From Ceratopteris richardii (Eukaryota; Streptophyta; Polypodiopsida; Polypodiales; Pteridaceae): a DNA stretch of 64,000 nt. Location of the stretch: NCBI GenBank assembly GCA_020310875.1, contig CM035422.1, forward strand, positions 52,838,394 to 52,902,393, read 5' to 3'. Below are positions 41,401-56,400 of the stretch, piece after piece; position 1 is the stretch's first letter, and every line of letters begins with the position of its first letter. The translations under genes and the position numbers were made by a program. The notes under the pieces are model-generated. The model was not told the origin of the DNA. It ran no database searches and worked only from the letters and a program-made list of their open reading frames with translations.

Positions 41401-44400
41401 TGCTTCATCAAAAGAAACAGGCTCATTCTCATCACAGAGACTAGATGCAGCCATAGCATAGCAATCTGATGCAAAGGAGGTACTATGAGAGCCTGAACGA
41501 GTACGATATGACAAAGGTGCATCTAATTTGCTGTCACGCAAAGTCTGCACCAGCCATTTTGGCATAGTTTTTGCCTGTTCAATATCAGCTCTCTCATCAA
41601 CAAGTGCATCATGTAAATCTGCATCAGAAATGGCATGATCTGCATCATCATATGAAACCTGCAAAGGCTGAGAAGTTGCCTCATTTGGACCAGCGCTAGC
41701 CTGTCCACCTGTAAAAAGAGGCATCAAAGTATCATATATGTCTTTGGAGCTAACAAATGTCTCCTTAGTACATGAAAGCAATGGCTGAATAGCATCTTCC
41801 ACAAAGACAACATCACGGCTAACCAGAATGCGTTTAGTCTGTGGATGATACAGACGATAGCCTTTACTTTCAAAACTGTACCCAACAAAAATACATTTTA
41901 CTGCCTTATCATCCAATTTTCTGCGATGTTGTTCAGGCACTAATGCATATGCCAAACAACCAAAAACACGTAGATGAGCAACAGATGGCTTGCGGTCATG
42001 CCAAGCCTCATATGGAGTGATAGACTGCAACGCTTTCGTGGGACACCTGTTCAGTACATATGCTGCACACATGACAGCCTCAAGCCAGAAACTATGTGGT
42101 AAAGCCTGACTTTTGACCATGCACCTCGCCATCTCCATGAGTGACCTGTTCTTTCGTTCAGCAACTCCATTCTGTTGAGGTGTATACGGCACTGTACACT
42201 GGTGTTTTATCCCACGTTCAGCCAGAAATGCATTAAAATCTGAAGACATATATTCCCCCCCTCGATCAGAACGGAGGGTGCCCATTTTACATGCTGACAG
42301 ATTTTCAGCCAAAACCAAAAACTGTTTGAAGCACATGAACACTTCGGACTTTGCTTTGAGTGGATATACCCATGCATGCCTGGAAAAATCATCAATGAAA
42401 GTCACGAAGTAAAGGTAATATCCAAAAGAGGGTGTCTGCATAGGACCACAGACATCACTATGTACAAGCTGCAATTTCTGCATAGCCCGAACTGAACCAT
42501 CTTTTGGAAAGGAAGAACGCTGCATTTTGCCCAAAATACAGCCTTCACAAACATGTTTTCCAGGTGCCTCAAGTTTGGGCAAAGAGGACACCATTTCAGA
42601 TTTCTGCAGGTGTAACAAACTAGCAAAATTCAGATGACCAAAGCGTGCATGCCAAAGCTTTGCATCTGACATAGCCTGAGAATCATGAACTGCACATGCC
42701 GAATCATTCACAGATTTTTCATAGTCTATGAGCTTATACAGCCCACGACATAAAATGCCAGAAGTAATAATCACATCGCCATTTGAGAGATCATGGACTG
42801 TACACCTGTCATCAACGAATTTCACAACCAAGCCAATCTTGGCTAATGCAGAAACTGATAACAGGTTCTTTTTGATCCCTGGCACAAATAAAGCATCTGA
42901 CAAAGTGAAAGAACTACCATCAGCAGTAGTCAGAATGATCTTACCAACTCCCATAACAGGATAAGAGGAGTTATTGGCGCATGTGACAGTATTCCCTGTA
43001 GGGGCAGGCTCGAGTGAAGAGAAGAAACTGCGCTGCGAGGTAATATGTTTGGTTGCCCCACTGTCAAAGTACCAAACATCTGAGTCCACTGCAGACATGC
43101 ACTGATCATGAGAAGATGGGTCAAAACTGCAAACAGTAGTAAACGCCCATTCTTCTTCCTGCACAAGATTTGCAGACTCTGTTTTTGGTGTAGAGGCCTC
43201 TGCAACAACCATTCCAGCCTCTTTCTTCTTTGCCTCTTTAGCAGCCAGTTTTGGACAGTTCTTTATAATATGATCATTTCCTTTACAGTACTTGCAGAAC
43301 AATTTCTGCTTTCTGATTTCTTCTCATCTTTATCCTGGTTCTTCGATTGTGCAGCATTTGCAGATTTCTGCTTACTAGTAGAAGAGCTCCATTTTCCTTT
43401 GCCCTTCTGACTAGCCAGGAAAGCTTGATCTGCAACACGCATAATGGACCTGTTCTGCCTGGACTGATCTTCCTGCAACAGAACAGAGACTAATTCCTCA
43501 AATGACAAGGCATTCGGATTGCCTTTCATCATCAATCGAAGAGTAGAGGCAAAACTCTGATATGAATCAGGAAGGCCATTCAGAACGGTCTGCACAAGTG
43601 AGCTATCTGGTATAACCTCATCAGCAGAAATCAATTGTTCCTTCAGGTCTTTGATCTTTGTAAGAAAACTGTCCATCGAATCACCTTCATTCATGTGCTC
43701 ACTCTCCAACTGTTTTCGGAGGTAAGCAACACGAGCCTCATTCCTAGCCTGGTACAAAGTGGTAAGTGTATCCCAAGCATCCTTTGCTGTTCTGCAAGAG
43801 CGAATGTGAGGAATAATGGCACGTTTGACAGACAAAGCTATCAATGCATGTGCCTGGGCATCTCTGCCATCCCAACGAATCTGCTCTGCAGTAGGTGCAA
43901 CAGAAACAACAGCACGAACAGGAATCTACGGAATATCATCTTCGACACCATCTTCATCAGCTCCAACACCTGTATTTGCAGTACTTGTCGTTACAGGTGT
44001 AACAGGACGTCTTTCAACACCCTGCACAATGTTCCACAATCCTTTTGCAACCAGTACATGTCGCATCATATAAGCCCATAATGGGTAGTTGGTACCATCC
44101 AACTTATCCTCAACAGCCAACATACGGAATACATCACTGCTTTCAGCCATGGCCGGTGACTAAAATACCTTGATGTAGAAAATTGACTGTATCTCAAAAA
44201 GTTGAACAGAACTGCCCAGACGAGTTCTACTAGACCTATAGCAGACTTCCAGACGCTTAAACTGGCGAACAGAAACTGGTATATACCTTTGGCACAAAAG
44301 GACGAAATAGCCTGCACAAGCACTGCGATAGTGCATTCGGAGGCCGAAACGAGCTCAGATCGCGATTTCGGCACCACACAGTGAAGCTGTTTTGATCTCG

Positions 44401-47400
44401 AAAACACCCTGAGTATGCTCACCAAATTTTGTGCGAATCTGAGACTGCAAACGGAGGAGTGTCGACGATGCCCTAGAAGAATCAACGACCTGCTCTGATA
44501 CCAATTGTTGGAGTTAGACGTCTGCGGAAGCACGCGAACAGCACAAGGAAGAGGAAGAAGCTTGGAGCACAACACACAAGACTGAATGTATTACTAGAGA
44601 ATGTACAAAGATAAGTAGCCCATTAGGGCAATAGGCGTATATACAAGCCGGGGGAAAAAAACCTCCTAAATGCATGATGCAACATAGAGACTACTCTATC
44701 TTGAATAGTTCTATTCATCCTCTTAGCTACACCATTCTGTACTGGGGTATAAGGAGCTGTAAACTCTCTACGAATCCCTCTACACTGACAGAAAAGGCTG
44801 AATTCATGTGAGGTATACTCACCCCCATTATCTGAACGTAAAGCCTTAAGCTTAGTTCCTTTTTCAGTCTCAACTGAAGCAAGCCATTTTCTGAAAGTAG
44901 GAAATACATCATCCTTCGATTTGATAGGATATACCCAGACTTTTCTAGTAGCATCATCTATGAAAGTGACAAAGTAAAGAGAACCACCTAAGGACCTAGT
45001 GGGCATAGGACCACACACATCTGTATGAACAAGATCTAAAGGCTGAATTGAAGAGTCAATGTGCGTTTCATGCACATTTCTGGTTTGCTTTCCATATTGA
45101 CAATGCTCACAAAATGAGAAATCAGAGAAAGATAACACAGGTAAGTAGCCAGAACGAGAAAGATTTTCCATTCCACTACGAGATATATGGCCCAAACGAC
45201 CATGCCAAATACAAGCCATAGGCTGTTCAGTAATAGCTAACAAGTGTTCTTTCTGTGATACAAATAAAGGGTAAAGTGAGCCAACTTTCCTTCCTTTTGC
45301 AATAACCATATTGCCCTTTGATATACGAAAGGACTGAGCATAGAAGACCGCCTTGTAACCAAGGTCATCAAGTTGACCAACTGACATCAAACTGCGTGAT
45401 AACTGAGGTACATGGCGTACATTATGCATAGTAAATTTTGAACCGTCAATGAACTGCACAACCACATCTCCAATCCCCACAACATCACACTGGTAAGAGT
45501 CACCAAGTCTCACGGTACCAAGAGACTTTGCTGCATAATTAGAGAACCATTCTCTATGTGGTGTCACATGGAAAGAAGCACCAGAATCTAGCAGCCAGGT
45601 GTGGGAAAGAGAATCACCCATAAGTGCCTCAGATGGCACAGTACTATCAAGTGTCAACACATCAGCATCATCAGAAATAGCATTAATTTCTTCAATCTTC
45701 ACAGTCGAAGTAGATGGTGCAGGTAACTGTTTAACATGCCCATCAACATTCTGTCCTTTACCTTTAGCATTCTTTAATGCATAACAGTCTTTCTTCATGT
45801 GTCCTTTCTTATGACAATAATGGCATTCAATATCCCTCTTCCTTGATTTACTTCTGCTCTTATTCCGTTGACCATTCTTTTCCTTGTTCTTGCTCCTACC
45901 ACGTTGTTGATTCTTTCCTTGGTAAGAATCACGAACATTATATGCATCTCCACTGTGAGTGCCAACCATAGATTTTCTACGAATCTCCTCACTCAAGAGT
46001 GCTCCACATATGTCATCATAGACGAGTTTACCACCTGGTGCACTATTGCTAATAGCTGTGCAAAATGTATCCCATGATGATGGCAGGGTGCATAACAGCA
46101 ATACTGCTTTCATTTCATTGTCCATATCCATTTTCTGAGCCTGTAACTGGGAGAATATGGCATCAAACTCATTTAGATGAGCAGCAACACTATCTGTGTC
46201 CTTCATACGAAGGTCGTATAATTTTCTCATCAGATATACTTTATTTGATGCCGTCTCTTTTTCATATGTATTGCATAACTTCTTCCAAAGCTCCTCTGCA
46301 CTTTCACAGTCTAATATTGTAAAGTAAACATTATCTGCTAGGTGCAAGCGAATGGTAGACCTGGCCATTTCATCTAACTCATCCCAATCATCTTCATCCA
46401 TGTCAGCAGGCTTCTTTGAAATCCCATTTACTGGCTTCCATTGCCTTCTTTGAATCAGCACATCTTTAATCTGATTCTTCCATAGAGCAAAGTTTGTGCC
46501 ATCAAATTTTCGGATCTCAAAATGGTCTTTGCCCTGCAAGTTATAGCTCCTCCTCGGAACGCTAGCACTAGACCCTGATCCACCGGATGTGCCTGAGACC
46601 TCTGATGCCATGATCGTAGAGAACTGAATAGAATGATAATGGAGCTAGAAGAGTCCAAACACCAACAAATAAGTGTATCAAGGAGTAAATCGACCACTAT
46701 ATAGTTGACTAAACCAGAAATCTGGAAAAATTTTGCCAGAGTATCCTCTGCAAAATTAGCATATGACCAATGTCAAAGTATCATAAAACTGCAAGTACTG
46801 ACATGTCTACCTGCATAGTGAATCACTGACTCCACTGTATATAATCAATTACCCAATAGAAGCCAACTAGGCTTATCGAGCACCTATGAACAACTATCAT
46901 ACATCTCCTATGGCGAGGCTGGGTAAGTCTTCCACCTGCATCACCGAAGAGACCCTGACATCTGGGTGTCTCCCAGTTAAGAAAACCTCACCACGACCCT
47001 CTTTATCAAACGTAAAAGGCTTTATGCAAAGAACGTAACCGCTATATCAATGCCCACATGGACGTACATAAGTGGTATCCACAGAAGCGTACATGGTGTG
47101 TATGTGCTCAATATATGCAGTAAAATGACACTGAAAGGCTGAATACACAGCCCAAAAACTAGCCAATAACACCTGCAAGTGTCTGTCAACTCTGATGTTT
47201 TAGGCTTTAAAAACCTGCATAAATTTGCAGCGACTGCTCCCACCAAGACTGAAACCCCCTCCAGAAACCTGTAGTTTTACGAGTGTGGCTGAAAATACAG
47301 CCCCAAAGGTTGATATTTATTGTCTGACAAGTACAAGGAACACTCTTCTTGATGTTCTTGGACCTGTGTGAAGAGAACTACGTGTGAAAGTACTCCGAAA

Positions 47401-50400
47401 TGGCTCCAAAAACACCCCAAAATTGCTTCAGAAATAGGCTTTAAAAGCAAAAATGAAGCTTTGAGGGACCAAAACTTGTTCAAGGTAATGTCAACCTTAG
47501 TCTTTCCCCTTCTTCAAACACCACAAGAGTGTAGCTTAGTGGCAAGAGATTGCCACGGTTAAGCGAGCTCTGGGGGAAACAGTACTGGGATGGGTGACCT
47601 CCTGGGAAGTATCGGGAACCTCTATATTCCTTGATCGTTGAGGTCCTCCCTCGCGCGCAGCCAACGGCGCCAACGGTGACTTCGGTGACTCGGATGACAA
47701 GGTATGCCAAGGTCTATGCCTTGGTCGTCGCCTTAGTCGTAAGCCTTGGAGAAAGCCTGGGGGGGGGACAATTACAAAGGGAAAGGCAGTTATGCTAACT
47801 CCTCAACCAATTCAAAAAATGAGCATTTATTAGCTATGAATCCTAGTAGTGAAGGTCAACCACATGATGAGGTGTGGTATAATAGATAGTGGTTAAAAAG
47901 TAGTAACCACATGTCATGTAGAGAGGATTACTTTAGTAGTCTTCAAGCACCCAAGCAAAGGGGCTTTGTGGAGACAAGAGACAACATAAAGCATGAGATA
48001 CAACAAGTGGGAGATGTGAAGCTTGAATGCAACCACAAAGCAAGAGGACTATCCGAGGTATTACATGTTCCTACTATTACAAAGAACTTAATCTGTGTTG
48101 GACATATGGTTGAAAGGGGATACTAAGTATAGTTCAACCTCAAAGGATTCTTTATTGAAGACCCTAGTCAATGAGCTAATAGCCAATGGGAAGAAGGAAG
48201 GACAAATGCTCACACTTGACATTGGCAAAGGACAAAGCAACAAGGCAATGTTCATCACCTATGGAGACAAGAAGATTCGAGACTTGGATTTGTGGCACAA
48301 AAGGTGTGGTCACATCAACATTCAAAGGTTGAAAGACATGGACAAGAGGAAATCGATAAGATCTTTACCACATTTTCCATTACAAATGTTGCATGAGATG
48401 TGTGAAGCTTGTCAACTAAGCAAGTCTACTAGGTAGCCCTTCAAGAAGAGTGGATATGTAGCACATGGTGTGTTAGAACTTGTACACATAGATGTGAGGG
48501 GGCCAACCAAAGATCCCTCTCTTGTAGGTAATAGATACTTTGTAGCCTTCATTGATGACAACTCAAGAAAAGTATGGTTGTATTACACAAAGCAAAAATC
48601 AGACGTGTTTGATGTGCTCAAAGATTCAAGGCACATGTTGACAAGGAGATAGGTTACTACATCAAAACCCTAAGATCAGATGGACGGGACAATACTTCTC
48701 CCATGATTTTTATGATTTCTTCTAGGGCCAAGGTATAAAGAGGCAAATCACTTGCATCTATACTCCCCAAAAAGATGGGGTGGCAGAGAGGAAGAATAGG
48801 TATATTGCTGAAATTGTTAGGAGTATGTTAAATGAAATGAATGTGCCTTTAACATATTGGGCAGATCTTGTATCTACTGCTATGTTGTTGATGAATAAGT
48901 GTCCAACATCGGGTGTACATGACATGACACCTGAGGAGGCATGGAGTGGAAGGAAACTAGACCTTCACATCGTACAACATCCCTCAATCAACTAGGGCTT
49001 ACTCTATATGAGGAGAGACCAGGGTCATAGTGCATCAACCATGACTCAGATTGCCTAGACCATTGTCCGCCTTTCGGACATACACATGACCTAAAAAGGC
49101 ATTTTATCAACTGCATTGATACTCATTCAGCAGTCATTCCCCACTATGAACATGGTTGTCTTCCTCCTCGACATTGTTGGATGCTACTCTAATCCTACCA
49201 AAACCACCAACTATCCTAGCTTGCAATCTTTTCCTTACCTCATGCACTATAGTGCAACCCTTTCTTGAGATTTTTTGACCCTTCCACCTGCATCTGTGTT
49301 TCCTTTACCCTCGAACTCTTCTCCTTGACTACCTCTATCTTTATTCTTGTATCCTAAACTTTCTTAGCCCTATAGCTCCTCTATCTCCAAGCATCTGTTC
49401 ACAAGTATCTTGTTGTGTGTCATGCAAGGAATTATCCTATCAATGGCATATTGCACCTTTGCCCCTCAGTAATGTGCATAAGTCCCCTCCTTGTTCCTTC
49501 ACTTCCCCTATAAACTCACGAATGCTTCCCTTGCACCCTTCTATTGTCTCCTTCTCTCTATGTCTCTGTGTGTAGCACTATGTCTATCTTCCCTCCGTTG
49601 TGAATATGGTTTGTGTTCCCCCTTGGTCCTCCTCCTTGTCTCTCTCTTTTTCTCCCCCTTCCTGCATCAACCAAAGGCCTCCTTTTATATTGGTAGTACA
49701 TGGCTCGCCATATTGTGTCATAATGGCTTTGATTCCTCGATCTGTCCATTCGCATGCATGAATGATACTAGGATCTTGGATCCCATCCGCAAAAGGGTGC
49801 TATAGATGGTGACCATATGTTGGTGACGCGAATATCGATTGTAGTTAATGTCCTTCATTAATGCTTCTATAGTGTTTGAATACTCATGGGCACATAAGAA
49901 TCATTTGGGCAGCACTCTAGTCCGGCCTCGTTGGTACTTGCTCTCAAAACCATAGGCACAATGGTTCATGGTTGGTTGCTTTCAAAATCTATAGGTGGGA
50001 TTGCTTTTGGAGTCGAAAGGCATAGTTCTTCACAATTGGTGCCGCTTCTTGTGTTAAACTGGTTGATTCCTGATTTGCATGGATGGCATGACTCTAGAAA
50101 TGGTGTGAATTGGTTTGAAAAGGATCTTCTTTGTGGAAACCGATGTTTTAAACATCCACTAGATGTATAGTGTCCACATCCAAAGTTCCTTCCATCTCAG
50201 AGCAAAAAAAACAAGAGTATGGAGCAAAAAAGAGGTGTGAAGAGATTCTACTCTATACTCAAGGACCAAAAGAGGGAGATCAATAGGTTTCCCAAATTTC
50301 TACTATTTAAAAAAATTAAGATATGTACAATGGTATTTTTCCTTAATCTAGGTGTGGTATTGCTTGAGCCTAGATATGTTTACTAGAGACAAAGCCTCAT

Positions 50401-53400
50401 CCATCAACATAATTAGGCAAGCTTCTCCTTGGCTAAGAAGTGTTAATACCTTGTATGGTCCTTCCGAGAATGGCATGAATTTGCCTCTTTATTGTGTGTA
50501 TCTGGCTAGGGCGTATAATAGTACCAACAAATCTACTTGAACCTTAGAGGGTCATAATTTTTTTTCATGTCTTGCTTTCCTTTTCCCTTGCATGTATGCT
50601 ATTCTGGAGTGAGCTTCTTCGTGAACTTCCTCCAATCCTATTAAGGTGATTATTTTGGTGGTGGTATTGCCTCTAAGTGTAGGCGATCGGTATTCAAATC
50701 TCTATGTGACTCTTTCAAACCAAGTAAGAGGTCGATAGGCAAAAGAGGAGTGACCCCATAAAGCTAGCTGAAAGGGGGAATACTAATTAGTCACATTTGG
50801 CACAGTCCGGTAGGCCCAGACTATTCCTAAATAGCTGAACATTCACCAAAAAATGGTAAACCGTCGCAAAAAAACTGTGATTCTGTTACCAAAATATCAC
50901 CTGAATGTGCCAAATTTGTGCCAGAATGAGGTGTTTTTTCGCCTTCGCCAATTTCTTTGGCTAACGTATTTCTAGTCGTAAACCAATTGGAAACTTTATC
51001 CAAGATTGTTAAACTAGCTTCAGACTGCGTCCGGGTAGATTCTGGAGTTACTATATCTCCGACAGACTGTGCCGAAATAATACCGGAATGTACCAGAGGC
51101 GTAACATGTTCTACCGGAATATGACCGGAATCACTTTTAACGTTCTTGACTTTCTTGACAACTGGGTCAGACCTAGTTGTACTTCTACCTCCTGGAGTTT
51201 TCTTTAGTGCATTAAGTACTCCAGACTGACGGTTCTTGGGATACGTTTCACCGGATCGAGTAACCGGCATGTATCATCTTTTGTACTAATCGCGTAGTAT
51301 CACTATCGATAAAATTTTTATAATCACATTTCCACAACAAGTTTGCAACAATCTGGTTCTATTGCTACTTTCTACAAACAAACGGTAATCTTGATGTTTG
51401 ATTCCGACAGACAAATGACGATCTTGATGCCACTTTCCCACAGACGGCGCCAAGTGTTAAGTGTTAGATGTTAAACGCTTCGTTCTAATTATCAAAAGTG
51501 TGTTTAACCGACTCTGGGGGGGTTCTTGGGAGTGGAAGGGGTCTGTTAGACAGAGGCCCTGTACTTAGTTCCCAAAAGTAAGAGTATTCTAGCAACTTCA
51601 CAGAACGGGTATCAAGATCAACAACACCGTAACACAGAGAACTTGAGGGTTCAGCACATAGTACTGGAGGTCCAATACTCAACTTAGCAGATCCTTACTG
51701 TACTTAACCTTGCTGCAGGCAGACAGATCCCAACACTACATTAACACAACACATATCTGACTATCAGAATATTAACACAGTTGCTCGGATTTCATCAATT
51801 CTTGAAGAAACAACTTTCAAGGAGTTGTAATACATAGGACGCTAGCACAATCCCACGGAGAGGCATAAACAACTTATTCAGACAACAGTAATGAAACTCA
51901 CAACCTTAACGGGGTTTACTAGGTAAGAAACACATATACGCATAGTACCATTAGTCTATGAGGAAGATTGCTATGGTACTCTGAGTTACTCCAATCGTTA
52001 CACAGTAACGTTCAGACTGATAGCATAGTTATCTCTCAAACACTATGAAGCTTATCAACAGAACCGAGATCAACGATGGACAACAAATGATAGACAAAAC
52101 CTGATACGAACAAGACTTCAAACATAGAGATTATGCAAAAACACTACATCAACATTCGGACAGACAACCAGACGAACAATCTAGCGATAACACAACAATA
52201 GGCCCAAATCCCACACACCCTAGAGCGCTTCTTTTCATTGCTTTATAAAGATTTACAAATATGCACGTAACAACCTTTCGCGCGTGTTTTACAAAGATTT
52301 CTATTACATCTGTCCCACTCTGGCGGCCGACTAACACACTCCAACTAAAAGCACCTTATATGTTAAGCGTGCTAATGATGTACTTCTGATCATTGTGGTT
52401 TATGTTGTTGACATGCTGCTCACTGGTCCTCATGAGAGACATATTGCTGATTTTAAGGCTGATTTGCATGCCTCATTTGAGATGTCTCATTTGGGGCATT
52501 TGCATCACTATTTGGGCATTCAATTTATGCAAGTTGATGGTGGAATGGCTTTGTGTCAAACGAAATATATTGACACATTATTGCAACATTTTGGCCTTGA
52601 AGATTGTAAGCCTATTGCCATTCCTATGGAGACAGGTTTATGATTGAGTCTTCATGATGCTAGAGATGCATTTGATGCTGTTCTCTATCAGCAACTAGTT
52701 GGATTCTTGATTTACTTATGCATTACTTGGTCAGATATTCAATTTGCTGTCTCACAGATAAGCAGATTTATGCATTGCCTAGGATTCAAACATTGGTAGG
52801 CAGTTAAGCGCATCTTTCGCTACTTGAGTGGTACTCAGCTACTTAAGTTGTTTTATCCCAAGGGGGGATCACTACCGCCAGATTTTCAGGCTTTTTTTGA
52901 CTCTAATTGGGCTGGTTGCTATGACACTCGTGTGTCCACTAGTGGCTTTTGCTTCATGCTTGGTAGCTCATGTATATCTTGGTTGAGCAAGAAGCAGCCT
53001 ACTGTGGCCACTTCCAGTTGTGAGGCTGAGTATAGGGCAGCTTTCATAGCGATTGTTGAGTGTGTGTGGCTCAGACGCCTTATGGCTGATTTGGGTGTTG
53101 GTCAATCTTCTGCCACCACCATCTTCACTGATAGTCAGAGCGCATTGAAAGTTGTGCGGAACCCTGTGTTCCATGCTCACACTAAGCACATTGAGGTGCA
53201 TTATCACTATGTCAGGGAGAGTTCTCTGCTAGGGAGATCAGCTTGGCATATGTGCCCACGCAGGAGAACATTGCAGACCTTTTCATGAAGGCTCTGCCTA
53301 GGGAGAAGTTTGAAGCTTTCTGCAAAGCTTTGGGCTTACTTCCTTTTGTGGAGTGATTTCCACATAGGTTGTCACTTCCTTATACATGAGTGCCAGCTCC

Positions 53401-56400
53401 TTGTTCACCGCATCACTCCCAGGGGGGATTTTTTGATATATTTAGGTAGTGATGTGTGTGAACACACTAGGGGGGGGCACTTTTTTCCCTCTTTAGGAGG
53501 TTTTTTGTGTTGCATTTGCTAAGTCTCTATATTCTACCTCTATAGATGACAATGCCACAATTGTTTGCTTCTTTTATGACCATGATATTATCTTTGAACC
53601 TGCAAAGGACAAGTATCCTCAAGTGCTCCTCCTATCATCCTTGGAGCCAGCCTAATCTGCATTAGAATACAACGTTATGTCTAAATCATAGGTGAATGGA
53701 TAAAACAGCCCTTCATTTACAGTACCCTTTAGATACTTTGGGATCCTCTTGGCAGCTTCCATATGAGGCTTTCTTGGTGCATGCATAAATTGGCTTAATG
53801 TACTTACTCCATAAGCATTGTCCACTCTTGTTAGGGTTGCATAGTTGAGACTCCCAACAAGTTTTTGGTAACTTGTAATATCTTCAAGAGGTTCTCCTTC
53901 ATGAGAACTAAATTTATGATTGAGTTCCATGGGTGTACTTGCAATTTTGGTGTTTTCCATCTTGAATTTTTTCAACATATCATGAATATACTTCCTCTGA
54001 GTAATATACACACCAGAATCTGTATACACAAGTTCTAAGCCAAGAAAGTATGTTAACAAACCAAGATCACTGATTTTTAACTCTTCCATCATTTCAGCTT
54101 TAATCTGCTTGATGCCATTAGCATCATTCCTTGTAATGATAATGTCATCCACATAAACACGTAAGTAGATAACTTTTGAGTTGTTCTTCTTTATTAATAA
54201 AGAAGAATCTGCTTTTCTAGCAACAAATCCTTGATCTTGCAAATAAGTAACAAGCTCTAGGAGCTTGCTTTAGCCCATAGAGTGTGTTCCTTAGCTTGCA
54301 TACATAACTTAGTGTGTCCTTATCTTCATACCCTGGTGGTTGATCCATGTACACTTCTTCTGATATCCATCCATTTAGGAATGCATTCTTAACATCTAAT
54401 TGATATAGTTTCCAATTTTTAGAAGTAGCAACACTTACCAAAACCCTAATTCTTGGAATTTTAGCCTCAGGTGAAAAGGTTTCTTCATAATCCACTCCAT
54501 GGGTTTGAGCAAACCCCTTTGCCACTAGCCTTGCTTTGTACCTCTTTATAGAACCATCTGAGTTCTTTTTGACTTTATATATCCATCTGCATCCTATTAC
54601 CTTCATACTTGGCTTCTCGGGAACCAAATCCCAAGTATTGTTTTTCTGAAGTGTTTCAACTTCTTCCTGCATGGCTTCTCTCCATTCCTTCTTTTCATTG
54701 ACTTCTTCAAATGAAGAAGGTTCTTTTGTCATAGAGTCTTTAGTGATGTACAGAATTCTTGATGACTAATGATGTGTCATAGCCATACTTTATTGGTTTT
54801 TTACTCTCCCTTTGAGATCTTCTGAGCGCTTGGTTGGAGGACTCTAGAAGGTCTTCCGATTTCTTGAGTTTGGTCTTGCCTTTTGACTTCCAAACCTTGA
54901 AGTCAATCTACTCTTCATCCTCTAAATTGACATCTTCTAGTACTTGTTGGTCTTCTTGAGTGAGAGTTGGAAAATCACTTTCCAAGTCATAAGGTAAATT
55001 GATCTTCCTGCAATCATCTTCAAACCATGAATTATTTTCATCAAAAACTACATCCCTACTAACTATAAACCCTTTGTTAGTGGGATTGCCTAACCTATAT
55101 CCCTTCTGGTTTTGGTCATAGCCAATGAATGTACACTTTTCAACTTTTGGATCAAGCTTCCCTCTAATCTATGAAGGAATATGTGTATAAGCAATGCACC
55201 CAAAGATTTTACAATGGTCCAATGAGGGTCTTCTTCCATTCCATGCCTCATAGGGTGTCATTCCATCCAAGGATTTGGATTGGAGCCTATTAACTAAGTA
55301 TGTGGCTGTGGAAACTGCCTCTGCCCATAGGTAATTGGGTAGTTTCTTCTCATTCAACATTGATCTTGTAGCCTCTACAATTTGTTCCTCGTCTCTGCCA
55401 CTCCATTTAATTGAGGAGTATATCTTGTTGTGACCTCTCTCTTTATACCTCTATCCTATAAGAATGAATCAAACTCATGTGAAAAGTACTCATCACCTCC
55501 ATCAAATCTGATCCTCTTCAAGCTTCTACCTGTTTGGTTCTCAACCAATGCCAAATAATTTTTGAAACATGTAAATACTTCATACTTATGCTTCATGTAG
55601 TAAAGAATTGTCCATCTACTATAATCATCTATAAATGAAACATAGTACCTTGAACCTGAGATTGATGGCTCTTTGCTAGGACCCCACACATCAGTGTGCA
55701 CAAGCTTCAAGTTGTCTTCATACATGTACACCTTTCTATTGAATGGTTTCATGTGGGCTTTTCCAAATTGGCATGCTCCATATCTGTATATCATGTGTTG
55801 CTTGGACACATTTGGAATGCCAAGCACACTATGATCCCTGCATACTTGCTTTAGTGTTCTTTCTCCTATATGACCTAGCCTTTTATGCCATATCTCTAGT
55901 TTAGATAGGTTTTGATCTTTGTAATTGAAAGGTGCAATGTTTCTAGTGTCTTCAATCTCAAATGTAAAGAGTCTACCAGATTTCTCACCTTTTGCAATCC
56001 TTGTGAAGCCTTGTTGAGGGTCTTCCACATATGCTCCATGCCTTGTGAATCTGACATGTAAGCCTTTCTCAACAATCTATCCAATACTAATTAGGTTCTT
56101 TGTTATGGCTGACACATATAAAACCTTACTTGAGAGGTTCATGTTACCATTAGAAGCCTTGACATCTCCAATCTTCTTAACAGAGTTTCTAGTGTCATCA
56201 CCTGTCTGCACGTCATGCTTCCCTTTGGGTTCTTCAAGATCAGATAGCAATGCTACATTTCCAGCCACATGATTGGAACAATCAGAATCAATATATAAAT
56301 ATGATCATCATCTTTACCTTGCTTGGATCTCATGTTCATGATAAGTAGAGAATCCTCTTGGTCTTCCATGTATTTGTTATAATCTCTTCTTCCTCTTAAA